This document shows positions 1 to 5,143 of a DNA stretch of 5,191 nt, one piece after another. The DNA is taken from positions 1 to 5,191 of the forward strand of contig CAJPUK010000141.1 in assembly GCA_905373785.1 (NCBI GenBank). Direction: 5' to 3'. Position 1 is the stretch's first letter, and each line of letters opens with the position of its first letter. The DNA comes from an uncultured Johnsonella sp. (GTDB taxonomy: Bacteria; Bacillota; Clostridia; Lachnospirales; Lachnospiraceae). The notes beneath the pieces were generated by a model. That model saw nothing but the letters and a program-made list of their open reading frames with translations. It was not told the DNA's origin and ran no database searches. Position numbers and translations under genes: made by a program.

Positions 1-117
1 ATAAGCAATATTGCTCTTATGCTGGGCTTTAACTCCATACATTACTTTTCAAGGGCGTTTACACAAAAATACTCCATCTCTCCAAGCGAATATGCCAAAC
101 AGATGCTTAAAATCTAA
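1..117 (+). CDS. AraC-family transcriptional regulator, C-terminal end (partial)
   Basis: The reading frame is open from the first base and stops with TAA at 115-117, giving the last 38 residues of a protein whose start lies outside the window. The visible part contains IALMLGFNSIHYFSRAF followed by a QKY-x-ISPSEYAKQ tail. This matches the second helix-turn-helix of AraC/XylS regulators: the recognition helix with the usual GF-x-S-x-x-YFS-R-x-F pattern, then the conserved SP-x-x-Y motif. AraC proteins bind DNA through two such helices at the C-terminus, and their N-terminal domain, absent here, senses the ligand. The target cannot be read from this fragment. The gene points towards the wall-binding protein gene that starts 190 bp downstream, so it could regulate that gene, but this is inference. 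No clear terminator follows the stop codon. Confidence 0.85.
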   Translation: MSNIALMLGFNSIHYFSRAFTQKYSISPSEYAKQMLKI

Positions 118-218
118 CTTTTTATAACATCCGACTTACTTATTGATAACAAAATCTGTCGGTATACTATATATTTTATGACTTTAACTGACAATTATAT
201 TACTTCCTTTGTATTATA

Positions 219-247
219 TTGACATAGGCTTATACTTGCTTTATAAG
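219..247 (+). promoter_or_regulatory. Sigma-A-type promoter of the wall-binding protein gene
   Basis: A perfect -35 box TTGACA (219-224) is followed after 17 bp by TATAAG (242-247), which matches the -10 consensus at five of six positions. Transcription would start near 254, leaving a leader of about 50 nt before the ATG at 308. A better-looking TATAAT at 248-253 has no -35 at proper spacing. The call rests on the sequence alone. Confidence 0.65.
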
Positions 248-252
248 TATAA
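230..252. promoter_or_regulatory. Inverted repeat over the -10 box, candidate operator
   Basis: TTATACTT (230-237) and AAGTATAA (245-252) form a perfect 8-bp inverted repeat with a 7-bp centre. It covers part of the promoter spacer and most of the -10 box, so a dimeric protein bound there would block RNA polymerase. The repeat is AT-rich, as is the whole intergenic region, so chance is a real alternative. No regulator can be assigned. Confidence 0.3.
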
Positions 253-307
253 TATACATTTTATATAAATATAAAGCATGCGGTTTTTTATACCAAGGAG
301 GTAGATT

Positions 308-802
308 ATGAGGCGTTTCAGATTACTCGTACTTACAATTATCATTACAGCAGCAAGCAGTTTTACAGCTCTTGCAGGACAGTGGATAAAGGACAATAAA
401 GGTTGGTGGTATAAATATAACAAAGGTTGGTGGCCTGCTGCAAAGTGGCAGGAAATAGACGGCAAATGGTATTACTTCCACGCTGACGGGTATATGGCAT
501 ATAATACCTGGATAGGTGATTATTATGTATCCGCTTCAGGTGCAATGCTTACAAATACTACTACTCCTGACGGCTATAGAGTAGGTGCTGACGGTGCTTG
601 GGTAAGACCGGCTTACAATATGAGCCTTTCAAATCTTCCGATAAGCAAAGAGCCTTTTGACGGCTATAAGGTAGTTGTTGATAAGAAGGCACTTAAGTTC
701 TATCGTCCCGGACGCAGTGAGATAAAATCTATAGCGCCCTCTGATATAGGATATTCCGAGTCTCCTGAAGAGCTTATGAGATTTGGATTTATAGAAGGCT
801 GA
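308..802 (+). CDS. Small secreted protein with cell-wall/glucan-binding repeats
   Basis: This 164-residue protein starts at an ATG preceded by a strong AAGGAGG (295-301) with 6-nt spacing. Residues 1-23 form a signal peptide: MRRFR, a hydrophobic stretch, and an ALA|G cleavage site. Residues 24-99 are rich in Trp, Tyr and Gly and contain repeat units such as GWWYKYNKGWWPA, W-x-x-IDGKWYYF-x-x-DGYMA and a TTTPDGY-x-VGADGAWV unit. This is the CW-binding/choline- or glucan-binding repeat type (CW_binding_1 family) that attaches exported proteins to wall polymers. Residues 100-164 resemble no domain I recognise and show no catalytic motif. In related proteins such repeats usually accompany an amidase, lysozyme-like or other enzymatic domain, so this one is either a stand-alone wall binder or a shortened relative. 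It has its own promoter and faces the minus-strand operon. No frameshifted continuation was found after the stop. Confidence 0.85.
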   Translation: MRRFRLLVLTIIITAASSFTALAGQWIKDNKGWWYKYNKGWWPAAKWQEIDGKWYYFHADGYMAYNTWIGDYYVSASGAMLTNTTTPDGYRVGADGAWVRPAYNMSLSNLPISKEPFDGYKVVVDKKALKFYRPGRSEIKSIAPSDIGYSESPEELMRFGFIEG

Positions 803-850
803 TATTAGACTAAACCTATCTTACCTCACACACTCTCTTTTAAATAAAAC

Positions 851-1040
851 CTTGTTACAGTTCAGCCGGGTCATTAATCTTCGTCAAAAAAACTAAAAAT
901 ATTTAACTTTTATTTATAAGTTGGACGAGGATGAATGTCAGAAGTATCCTCTTAGATATACATATATAATATACAAAATGAAAGCTTGCTCTCAGGCGTA
1001 TATTACACAGGTATACCAAAACCGGCTAAACTGTAACAAG
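851..1040. repeat. 190-bp element bounded by 19-bp inverted repeats (MITE-like or structured RNA)
   Basis: The left arm CTTGTTACAGTTCAGCCGG (851-869) and the right arm CCGGCTAAACTGTAACAAG (1022-1040) are reverse complements at 18 of 19 positions. The 152-bp interior contains a second, imperfect inverted repeat (872-888 with 921-937). It has no convincing gene. The size, terminal arms and position between two convergent genes fit a miniature inverted-repeat transposable element. A target-site duplication is not clear: both flanks carry only a two-base AC next to the arms. As RNA, the arms would form a long closing stem that could also stop transcription leaving the minus-strand operon, where a U-rich stretch follows the stem. 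The repeat itself is certain; its nature is inferred. Confidence 0.6.
872..937. repeat. Internal imperfect inverted repeat within the 851-1040 element
   Basis: CATTAATCTTCGTCAAA (872-888) and TTGGACGAGGATGAATG (921-937) pair at 14 of 17 positions, with one further G-U pair possible in the plus-strand RNA and two A-G mismatches. The loop of 32 nt is AT-rich. Together with the outer arms this would make a branched, clover-like fold. The pairing is seen directly; that it forms in the cell is inference. Confidence 0.45.
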
Positions 1041-1092
1041 ACCTCAAAGGGATTGCATATGCTTCTTGGCAAGATAGTTGAATTATTTTATT

Positions 1093-2859
1093 TTATATTT
1101 TCAATATATCTTCCACTATAAGTTCAGCTTTAAGTCTGTTTTTCTTTAACATATCTTCTATGTTGTATCTGTCTGCAAACTCTTTTTTCAAGCCATAGTT
1201 TAATACCTTCATATCGGAGTTTCCGAAGTATCTTGTAATTTTTTCTCCAAAGCCTCCGTCTAAAACTCCGTCTTCCAAGGTGATTACTAAGCTGTGGTCC
1301 TTTTTTAGTTCTTCCATAAGCTCCTCATCAACTCCGCTAATGTAAAAAGGGTTTATCAAAGTAGCTTCTTTTCCCGTTTTTTCTTTGTAAAGTTCGACTA
1401 CTTCTTCTCCCAATTTATAAAAGCTTCCCAAGCCTAAAACCGCAAGCGCTTCACCTTTTTGTGTAAGTTCGTATTTATTTATTTTTGAAAAATCTTTTTT
1501 GTATTCTTCAGCACTTGAAATCACTTCTCCCGCAGGCATGCGTATCGCTACCGGATGCTCGGTTTGCTCTATACTCCACTCAAGGCTTGCAAGGTATTCT
1601 TCCTTGTTGGTTGGTGCAAGGTATACAAGGTTAGGTATGTTTGACATAAACGGTATATCAAACCAACCCAGATGCGTAACATCATTACCCCCTCCAAGCA
1701 TACCTGAGTAATATACAATAATTGTAGCAGGATTATTATTTATACAAAGATCCTGTGATAACTGGTCATAGGTTCTTTGTACAAAGGTACTTATAACTCC
1801 ATATACCGATTTTATTCCCTTTGCAGCCATGCCTGAAGCAAGGGCTACAGCTGTCTCTTCCGCTATTCCGACATCTATAAATTGTGTACCGGCTTCTTTT
1901 CTTTGCTTAGCTCCAAAGCCTATGGCTGCCGGTGTACCCGAGTTGATTATAAGCACTTTTTTATCAGCCTTCATCTTTTTAAGGAGATAGTTTGCAGTTA
2001 TAGCGGTATAATTTTCTTTTAGCGGCTCATTTTCATCATAGCCTAAAGGTTTTAAGGTATTTATATCAAATGCACCGGTATAGTGCCAACTTTCTCTATC
2101 AAGCTCCGCCGGCTTAAATCCCTTGCCCTTTTGTGTTACTATATGAACAACTACCGCATGATTTACATCTTTTACGTCTTTAAGGGCATTGATCATAGCT
2201 TCCAAATCATTGCCGTCTTTTACAAAGACATAGTCAAGATCCATAGCTTTAAAAAGATTACACTCGGCTTTACCCTCAGTCTCTCTTAACAACTGTAAGT
2301 TTTTATAAAGCCCTCCATGGTTTTTGGCAATAGACATACCGTTATCATTTACGATTATAATCATATTGCTCCTTAGTTCGGAGGCAAAGTTGATTCCCTC
2401 CAAGGCTTCTCCACCTCCCAGTGAACCGTCTCCTATTACAACAACTACATTGCCCTCTTCCCCTTTTACATCTCTTGCTTTTACCAGTCCGCAAGCCAAA
2501 CTTACGGATGTGGAAGTGTGACCTAAAATAAAATGATCGTGTTCGCTTTCATGCTGATTACTGTATCCGGTTACATCAGCATAGTGTTTCTCATCAGTAA
2601 AGGCAAGTCTTCTTCCGGTAAGCATCTTATGAGGATAACATTGATGAGAAACATCAAATACAAATTTATCTTTTGGAGAGTCAAATACATAGTGCAACGC
2701 TATTGTCGCTTCCACTATAGCAAGATTAGGTCCGAAATGCCCGCCATGCTTAGCACCTCTTGTTATTACCGCTTCCCTGATTTCCTTCGCAAGTATCTTC
2801 ATCTCATCAATATTCAACTTTTTCACATCTTTGGGTTCATTTATATGTTCAAGATACAT
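1093..2859 (-). CDS. DXS-family thiamine-diphosphate enzyme (annotated type: 1-deoxy-D-xylulose-5-phosphate synthase), probably divergent
   Basis: This 588-residue protein starts at an ATG preceded by GAAAGGA (2869-2875). It has the whole DXS/transketolase layout. An N-terminal TPP-binding domain carries GGHFGPN with His41, GHTSTS (113-118), GDG (143-145) and NDN (171-173). A central pyrimidine-binding domain carries GIAE with the catalytic Glu334 and STFVQR with Arg362. A C-terminal transketolase domain spans about 465-588. His259 and His396 also match DXS histidines. True DXS joins pyruvate and glyceraldehyde-3-phosphate for isoprenoid and thiamine synthesis. Compared from memory with E. 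coli DXS, residues that bind substrate differ: R99 to Gln102, Y392 to Ile356, R420 to Tyr384, D427 to Asn392 and R478 to Ala443. It is also about 30 residues shorter. It lies downstream of amino-sugar genes, so a role in sugar metabolism is possible. Family membership is sure; the DXS reaction is doubtful. Confidence 0.9.
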   Translation of the reverse strand: MYLEHINEPKDVKKLNIDEMKILAKEIREAVITRGAKHGGHFGPNLAIVEATIALHYVFDSPKDKFVFDVSHQCYPHKMLTGRRLAFTDEKHYADVTGYSNQHESEHDHFILGHTSTSVSLACGLVKARDVKGEEGNVVVVIGDGSLGGGEALEGINFASELRSNMIIIVNDNGMSIAKNHGGLYKNLQLLRETEGKAECNLFKAMDLDYVFVKDGNDLEAMINALKDVKDVNHAVVVHIVTQKGKGFKPAELDRESWHYTGAFDINTLKPLGYDENEPLKENYTAITANYLLKKMKADKKVLIINSGTPAAIGFGAKQRKEAGTQFIDVGIAEETAVALASGMAAKGIKSVYGVISTFVQRTYDQLSQDLCINNNPATIIVYYSGMLGGGNDVTHLGWFDIPFMSNIPNLVYLAPTNKEEYLASLEWSIEQTEHPVAIRMPAGEVISSAEEYKKDFSKINKYELTQKGEALAVLGLGSFYKLGEEVVELYKEKTGKEATLINPFYISGVDEELMEELKKDHSLVITLEDGVLDGGFGEKITRYFGNSDMKVLNYGLKKEFADRYNIEDMLKKNRLKAELIVEDILKI

Positions 2860-2915
2860 GATATCAGTTCCTTTCTTTTAAGCATCTGTCCCGGTATCAA
2901 AGCATACCCTTTGTA

Positions 2916-2931
2916 ACACCTGATATGATAA
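2916..2931 (-). repeat. Promoter-proximal motif shared with the agaS upstream region
   Basis: Read on the minus strand, this segment is TTATCATATCAGGTGT. The agaS leader has TTATCATATAGGTGT (5094-5108), identical apart from one inserted C. Both lie about 50 to 56 nt before their start codons and include the proposed TATCAT -10 box. The similarity is seen directly; a common regulator or a duplicated promoter is inferred. Confidence 0.4.
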
Positions 2932-2953
2932 CACGCGAACTACCCATAGTCTA
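2925..2953 (-). promoter_or_regulatory. Candidate promoter of the DXS-family gene, -35 inside the transposon end
   Basis: On the minus strand, TAGACT (2948-2953) matches the -35 consensus at four positions. It is followed after exactly 17 bp by TATCAT (2925-2930), also four of six. Transcription would begin about 58 nt before the ATG. The -35 lies within the right-end hairpin of the tnpB remnant, so the transposon may have supplied half of this promoter. The -10 sits in a segment very similar to the one upstream of agaS. Confidence 0.35.
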
Positions 2954-2965
2954 AAGCCTATGGGT
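2942..2965. repeat. Right-end hairpin of an IS200/IS605-type transposon
   Basis: ACCCATAG (2942-2949) and CTATGGGT (2958-2965) form a perfect 8-bp stem with an 8-nt loop. It sits exactly where IS200/IS605 elements carry the subterminal palindrome recognised by their Y1 transposase, directly at the 3' end of tnpB. The tnpB stop codon lies inside the stem. No matching left end was found in the window. Confidence 0.7.
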
Positions 2966-3068
2966 TTCCTGCTTCGCTGACCTCGCAACCTACTATCTCC
3001 ACAGGCGTTAATTCGGGCAGTCCCTGCCCTATCATTTTTCTTATACTACTTTTCTTAACCCTTCTGCT
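2958..3068 (-). pseudogene. tnpB: TnpB (IS200/IS605 OrfB) 3' fragment
   Basis: Read on the minus strand, this frame encodes 36 residues that include GQGLPELTPVEIVGC and end in EVSEAGNP before TAG (2958-2960). I recognise GLPELTPVE...EAGNP as the extreme C-terminus of TnpB, the RNA-guided nuclease carried by IS200/IS605 elements. A full TnpB has roughly 370-450 residues. Here an in-frame TAA at 3069-3071 cuts the frame off and all nuclease domains are missing, so no protein activity is expected. The fragment starts 5 bp after the yajC stop codon and is followed by the right-end hairpin. The element therefore once lay between yajC and the DXS-family gene, and almost all of it has been deleted. 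The retained reading frame has no internal stop. Confidence 0.75.
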
Positions 3069-3076
3069 TTATAAAT

Positions 3077-3361
3077 TTATTCAACTATTTCCTGTATGGC
3101 ATACCTTGATACGGTAACAATAGTGTGAGCTGCTATCTCAACAAAAACTTTATCATCATCTACTGCTGTAACTTTCCCATAAATACCGTTAGCACATAAC
3201 ACCTGTACTCCGGGCTTTAAACCGGATTGAAGGTTTAACATATCTTCTCTTCTTTTTTTCATATTCTTAGCGGATACCGACCAAAGTATTATGGCAGCTA
3301 TGCCGATAAGCGTAGCTACTGTAATACAAGTCCACACTATTATCAGAAATACGTCATCCAT
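3077..3361 (-). CDS. yajC: YajC-family small membrane protein in a PTS operon
   Basis: This 94-residue protein has one N-terminal membrane segment (about residues 5-29). A basic stretch (KNMKKRRE) follows, then the YajC core LKPGVQVLCANGIYGKVTAV and a beta-rich tail (about 48-90). YajC is an accessory subunit of the SecDF-YajC complex of protein export. YajC-like genes are also found inside mannose-family PTS operons of Gram-positive bacteria, where their role is not settled. The ATG overlaps the agaF TAA by one base (TAATG), and an AGAGGA ribosome binding site (3371-3376) lies inside agaF, so the two genes are probably translationally coupled. This argues for a dedicated role with the PTS rather than housekeeping export. 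No secD or secF is visible nearby. Confidence 0.85.
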   Translation of the reverse strand: MDDVFLIIVWTCITVATLIGIAAIILWSVSAKNMKKRREDMLNLQSGLKPGVQVLCANGIYGKVTAVDDDKVFVEIAAHTIVTVSRYAIQEIVE

Positions 3362-3795
3362 TATATACCATCCTCTGCCACATCATCCTTGTGTTCCTTA
3401 AGCTCAAGTCTCAATACCTGACTTTTTCCGGTCTCGACCAAAGCCTTAGCCATGTCTGCCGCATCATCATATACATTCATAAGCATAAAAGCTTCTATAA
3501 GCATAGGCAAATTAGTACCTGCCATTATTTCTATATCCTTATCTAAGTACTTATATTTAAGCTCTGAAGCTGTTTTAAAAGGTGATCCTCCTGCTATATC
3601 TGAAAACACCACTATAGATTTCACAGCCTTTAAGGTATCAAATGCCGCTTTTAAGTTTTCCTCCAACTCATGTATATTGTGCTTAGCCTCAAAGTCTACA
3701 GCCAATATGTGTTCATTCTCTCCGGCTATTAAATTAAGTGCAGAACAAATACCTGTTGCAAAATTCCCATGACCTGTTACAAGTAAAGCTATCAT
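3361..3795 (-). CDS. agaF: PTS EIIA component, mannose/N-acetylgalactosamine family
   Basis: The 144 residues match the EIIA domain of the mannose-fructose-sorbose PTS family and closely resemble the pattern of E. coli AgaF, including its length and EDGI-like end. His9 in the opening TGHG motif is the expected phosphorylation site, accepting phosphate from HPr and passing it to EIIB. DIAGGSPF (66-73) and GTNLPML (93-99) are the other family motifs. It acts in the cytoplasm as a stand-alone subunit. A GGGAG ribosome binding site (3803-3807) lies 7 nt before the ATG. The gene follows agaS by 76 bp and overlaps yajC by one base. The EIIB, EIIC and EIID partners are not in this window. The aga assignment rests on the agaS neighbour and remembered similarity; another mannose-family substrate remains possible. 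Confidence 0.85.
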   Translation of the reverse strand: MIALLVTGHGNFATGICSALNLIAGENEHILAVDFEAKHNIHELEENLKAAFDTLKAVKSIVVFSDIAGGSPFKTASELKYKYLDKDIEIMAGTNLPMLIEAFMLMNVYDDAADMAKALVETGKSQVLRLELKEHKDDVAEDGI

Positions 3796-3871
3796 TTACA
3801 GTCTCCCAATTTTTATAAATTTTTTCTCATCACACCTACACATTATTATAAAAATATCTCTAATCTTAGAA

Positions 3872-5044
3872 CTATTCATACTTATATAATGTAACACCCT
3901 TTACAACCCTATTCACTTCCCCGGTAGGGCAAGGATTGTCAGGTGTCAAATTCATCGACAAGGACTTAAATACTGCCAAACTTTGTGCAAATAAAATATA
4001 CTCAAGTCCAAGTAACAAGGTATCTTTCTTTGCAGCAGTATCCATATGTATGCAGTAATCCGCTAAAGCTTTCACATCCTCATCCGCATTATTAAAAATA
4101 AGTACAAGCTTATTCCCCTGCCTTTGTAAAGAAATTTCTTTCAGCAAATCAAGTTCATATTTTCTTCTGTATTCATCATCACTAAGATAGAGTACGGTTA
4201 AAGTTTTTTCATTTATTACTGACTTGGGACCATGTCTGAAACCAAGAGGTGAATCGTACATAGTTACTACTTTACCTGCTGTCAGTTCAAGCATCTTAAG
4301 TGCAGACTCCTGTGCTATTCCCTTAAGAGCCTCATTTCCAAGATAAACTATTCTTGAAAAATCAAAGTTTTTTACCACATCTTTTGCAAGTGTAAAGTCA
4401 GTGCTAAGATAATTTCTTGCGGATATTACTACTTCGTCCAAGTCGGATTTAATTTTTTCAATTTTATCAAGTGAAAAAATAAGGTATGCTGCAAAAAGCA
4501 TATTTGAAAAACTTGAAGTCATCGCAAAGCTTTTATCATGAGTTTCAGGGCTTAAATTAACTGCCAGACAATTTTTCCTTCCGCTTGCATACTTAGATAA
4601 AGCTCCGTCCTTGTTACAGGTAATAAATATATGATATATGTTCCTACATATAGCTTGGGCAAGTTCTACGGCACCTACCGACTCGGGCGAGTCTCCTGAA
4701 CGCCCAAAGCTTACAAGCAAGGTTTTCTTTTCTCTTGATATAAAATCTTCCGGAGATACAACTATATCTGTACTTGCACAGGATTTCACCTTATGGTCAA
4801 ATCTTTTATTTAATATCTGATATAAAGAATTTCCTATAAATTCACTGCTTCCCGCTCCGGTAAATATCACATCATAATCTGAAGCGGAAAATACCTCGGT
4901 AAGAAATGTTTTAATCTCTTCTTTGGAATCTAATATCTGATTATATGTTTTTTCCCAGGTACCGGGCTGTTGGAAAATCTCATTAATAGTAAATTCAGAC
5001 TTTGAAGTCTTCATTTGCTCACTTGATATTTCAAAAATACTCAT
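3872..5044 (-). CDS. agaS: AgaS-type SIS-domain galactosamine-6-phosphate deaminase/isomerase
   Basis: This 390-residue protein matches AgaS throughout. Two SIS (sugar isomerase) domains are visible: the first with TGAGSSEF (62-69), SFGRSGDSPES (112-122) and ETHDKSFAMTSS (167-178), the second with ESALKMLELTAGK (246-258), DSPLGFRHGPKS (264-275) and a TGEVNRVVKGV tail. E. coli AgaS is 384 residues. The family deaminates and isomerises galactosamine-6-phosphate to tagatose-6-phosphate in the N-acetylgalactosamine/galactosamine pathway, in the cytoplasm; older annotations call it tagatose-6-phosphate ketose/aldose isomerase. The ATG is preceded by a strong GAGGGGAG (5050-5057). It is the first gene of the leftward group with agaF and yajC, and has its own promoter candidate. 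No agaA deacetylase or tagatose-bisphosphate aldolase is in the window, so the full pathway must be completed elsewhere. Confidence 0.92.
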   Translation of the reverse strand: MSIFEISSEQMKTSKSEFTINEIFQQPGTWEKTYNQILDSKEEIKTFLTEVFSASDYDVIFTGAGSSEFIGNSLYQILNKRFDHKVKSCASTDIVVSPEDFISREKKTLLVSFGRSGDSPESVGAVELAQAICRNIYHIFITCNKDGALSKYASGRKNCLAVNLSPETHDKSFAMTSSFSNMLFAAYLIFSLDKIEKIKSDLDEVVISARNYLSTDFTLAKDVVKNFDFSRIVYLGNEALKGIAQESALKMLELTAGKVVTMYDSPLGFRHGPKSVINEKTLTVLYLSDDEYRRKYELDLLKEISLQRQGNKLVLIFNNADEDVKALADYCIHMDTAAKKDTLLLGLEYILFAQSLAVFKSLSMNLTPDNPCPTGEVNRVVKGVTLYKYE

Positions 5045-5101
5045 AAAAGCTCCCCTCTTTATAACAGTTCAATAAGCCAATTCATAATTAAACACACCTA
5101 T

Positions 5102-5130
5102 ATGATAATAATATGAAAATAGTCCGCCAA
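5102..5130 (-). promoter_or_regulatory. Candidate promoter of the agaS-agaF-yajC operon
   Basis: On the minus strand, TTGGCG (5125-5130) is followed after 17 bp by TATCAT (5102-5107); each matches the consensus at four of six positions. The start of transcription would fall near 5095, giving a leader of about 50 nt. The modest boxes fit a regulated promoter. No clear catabolite-response (cre) site was seen. Confidence 0.45.
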
Positions 5131-5143
5131 TAAATTTATTAGC
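5126..5143. promoter_or_regulatory. 18-bp palindrome at the -35 region, candidate sugar-operon operator
   Basis: GCCAATAAATTTATTAGC is an inverted repeat in which 8 of 9 base pairs match, with a perfect 12-bp core at 5129-5140. It overlaps the proposed -35 box of the agaS promoter, the right place for a repressor of the GntR or DeoR type that usually controls such PTS operons. No regulator gene is in view, and AT-rich palindromes can arise by chance. Confidence 0.4.

Larger units (their letters stand above)
2938..3068 (-). ncRNA. Possible remnant omega RNA (TnpB guide RNA scaffold)
   Basis: In IS200/IS605 elements the 3' end of tnpB plus the right end is also transcribed as the omega RNA that guides TnpB, with the guide lying just beyond the element. 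What survives here is roughly that segment. It includes a strong small hairpin, GGGCAG-TCC-CTGCCC on the plus strand (3015-3029), and the right-end stem (2942-2965). Any transcript continuing from yajC would include it. Whether it is made or bound by a TnpB encoded elsewhere is inference, and the exact right-end boundary is uncertain. Confidence 0.3.

Noticed and set aside
131..162. CCGAC ... GTCGG inverted repeat after the AraC gene, possible terminator
   Set aside because: The stem is only 5 bp with a 22-nt loop and no T-run directly behind it, too weak to call.
921..1121. 66-codon plus-strand frame starting with TTG
   Set aside because: It has no ribosome binding site, lies mostly inside the 851-1040 repeat element and runs into the 3' end of the DXS-like gene. 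The product resembles nothing I know.
2893..2908. GGTAT-N6-ATACC hairpin in the leader of the DXS-like gene
   Set aside because: A 5-bp stem with no T-tract, not convincing as an attenuator or as part of a known riboswitch; no thiamine riboswitch motif was recognised.
2533..2916. 127-codon plus-strand frame opposite the DXS-like gene
   Set aside because: It is a shadow of a clearly coding minus-strand gene, with no ribosome binding site or recognisable domain.
3452..3772. 106-codon plus-strand frame opposite agaF
   Set aside because: It lies wholly antisense to agaF, whose family motifs leave no doubt about the coding strand.
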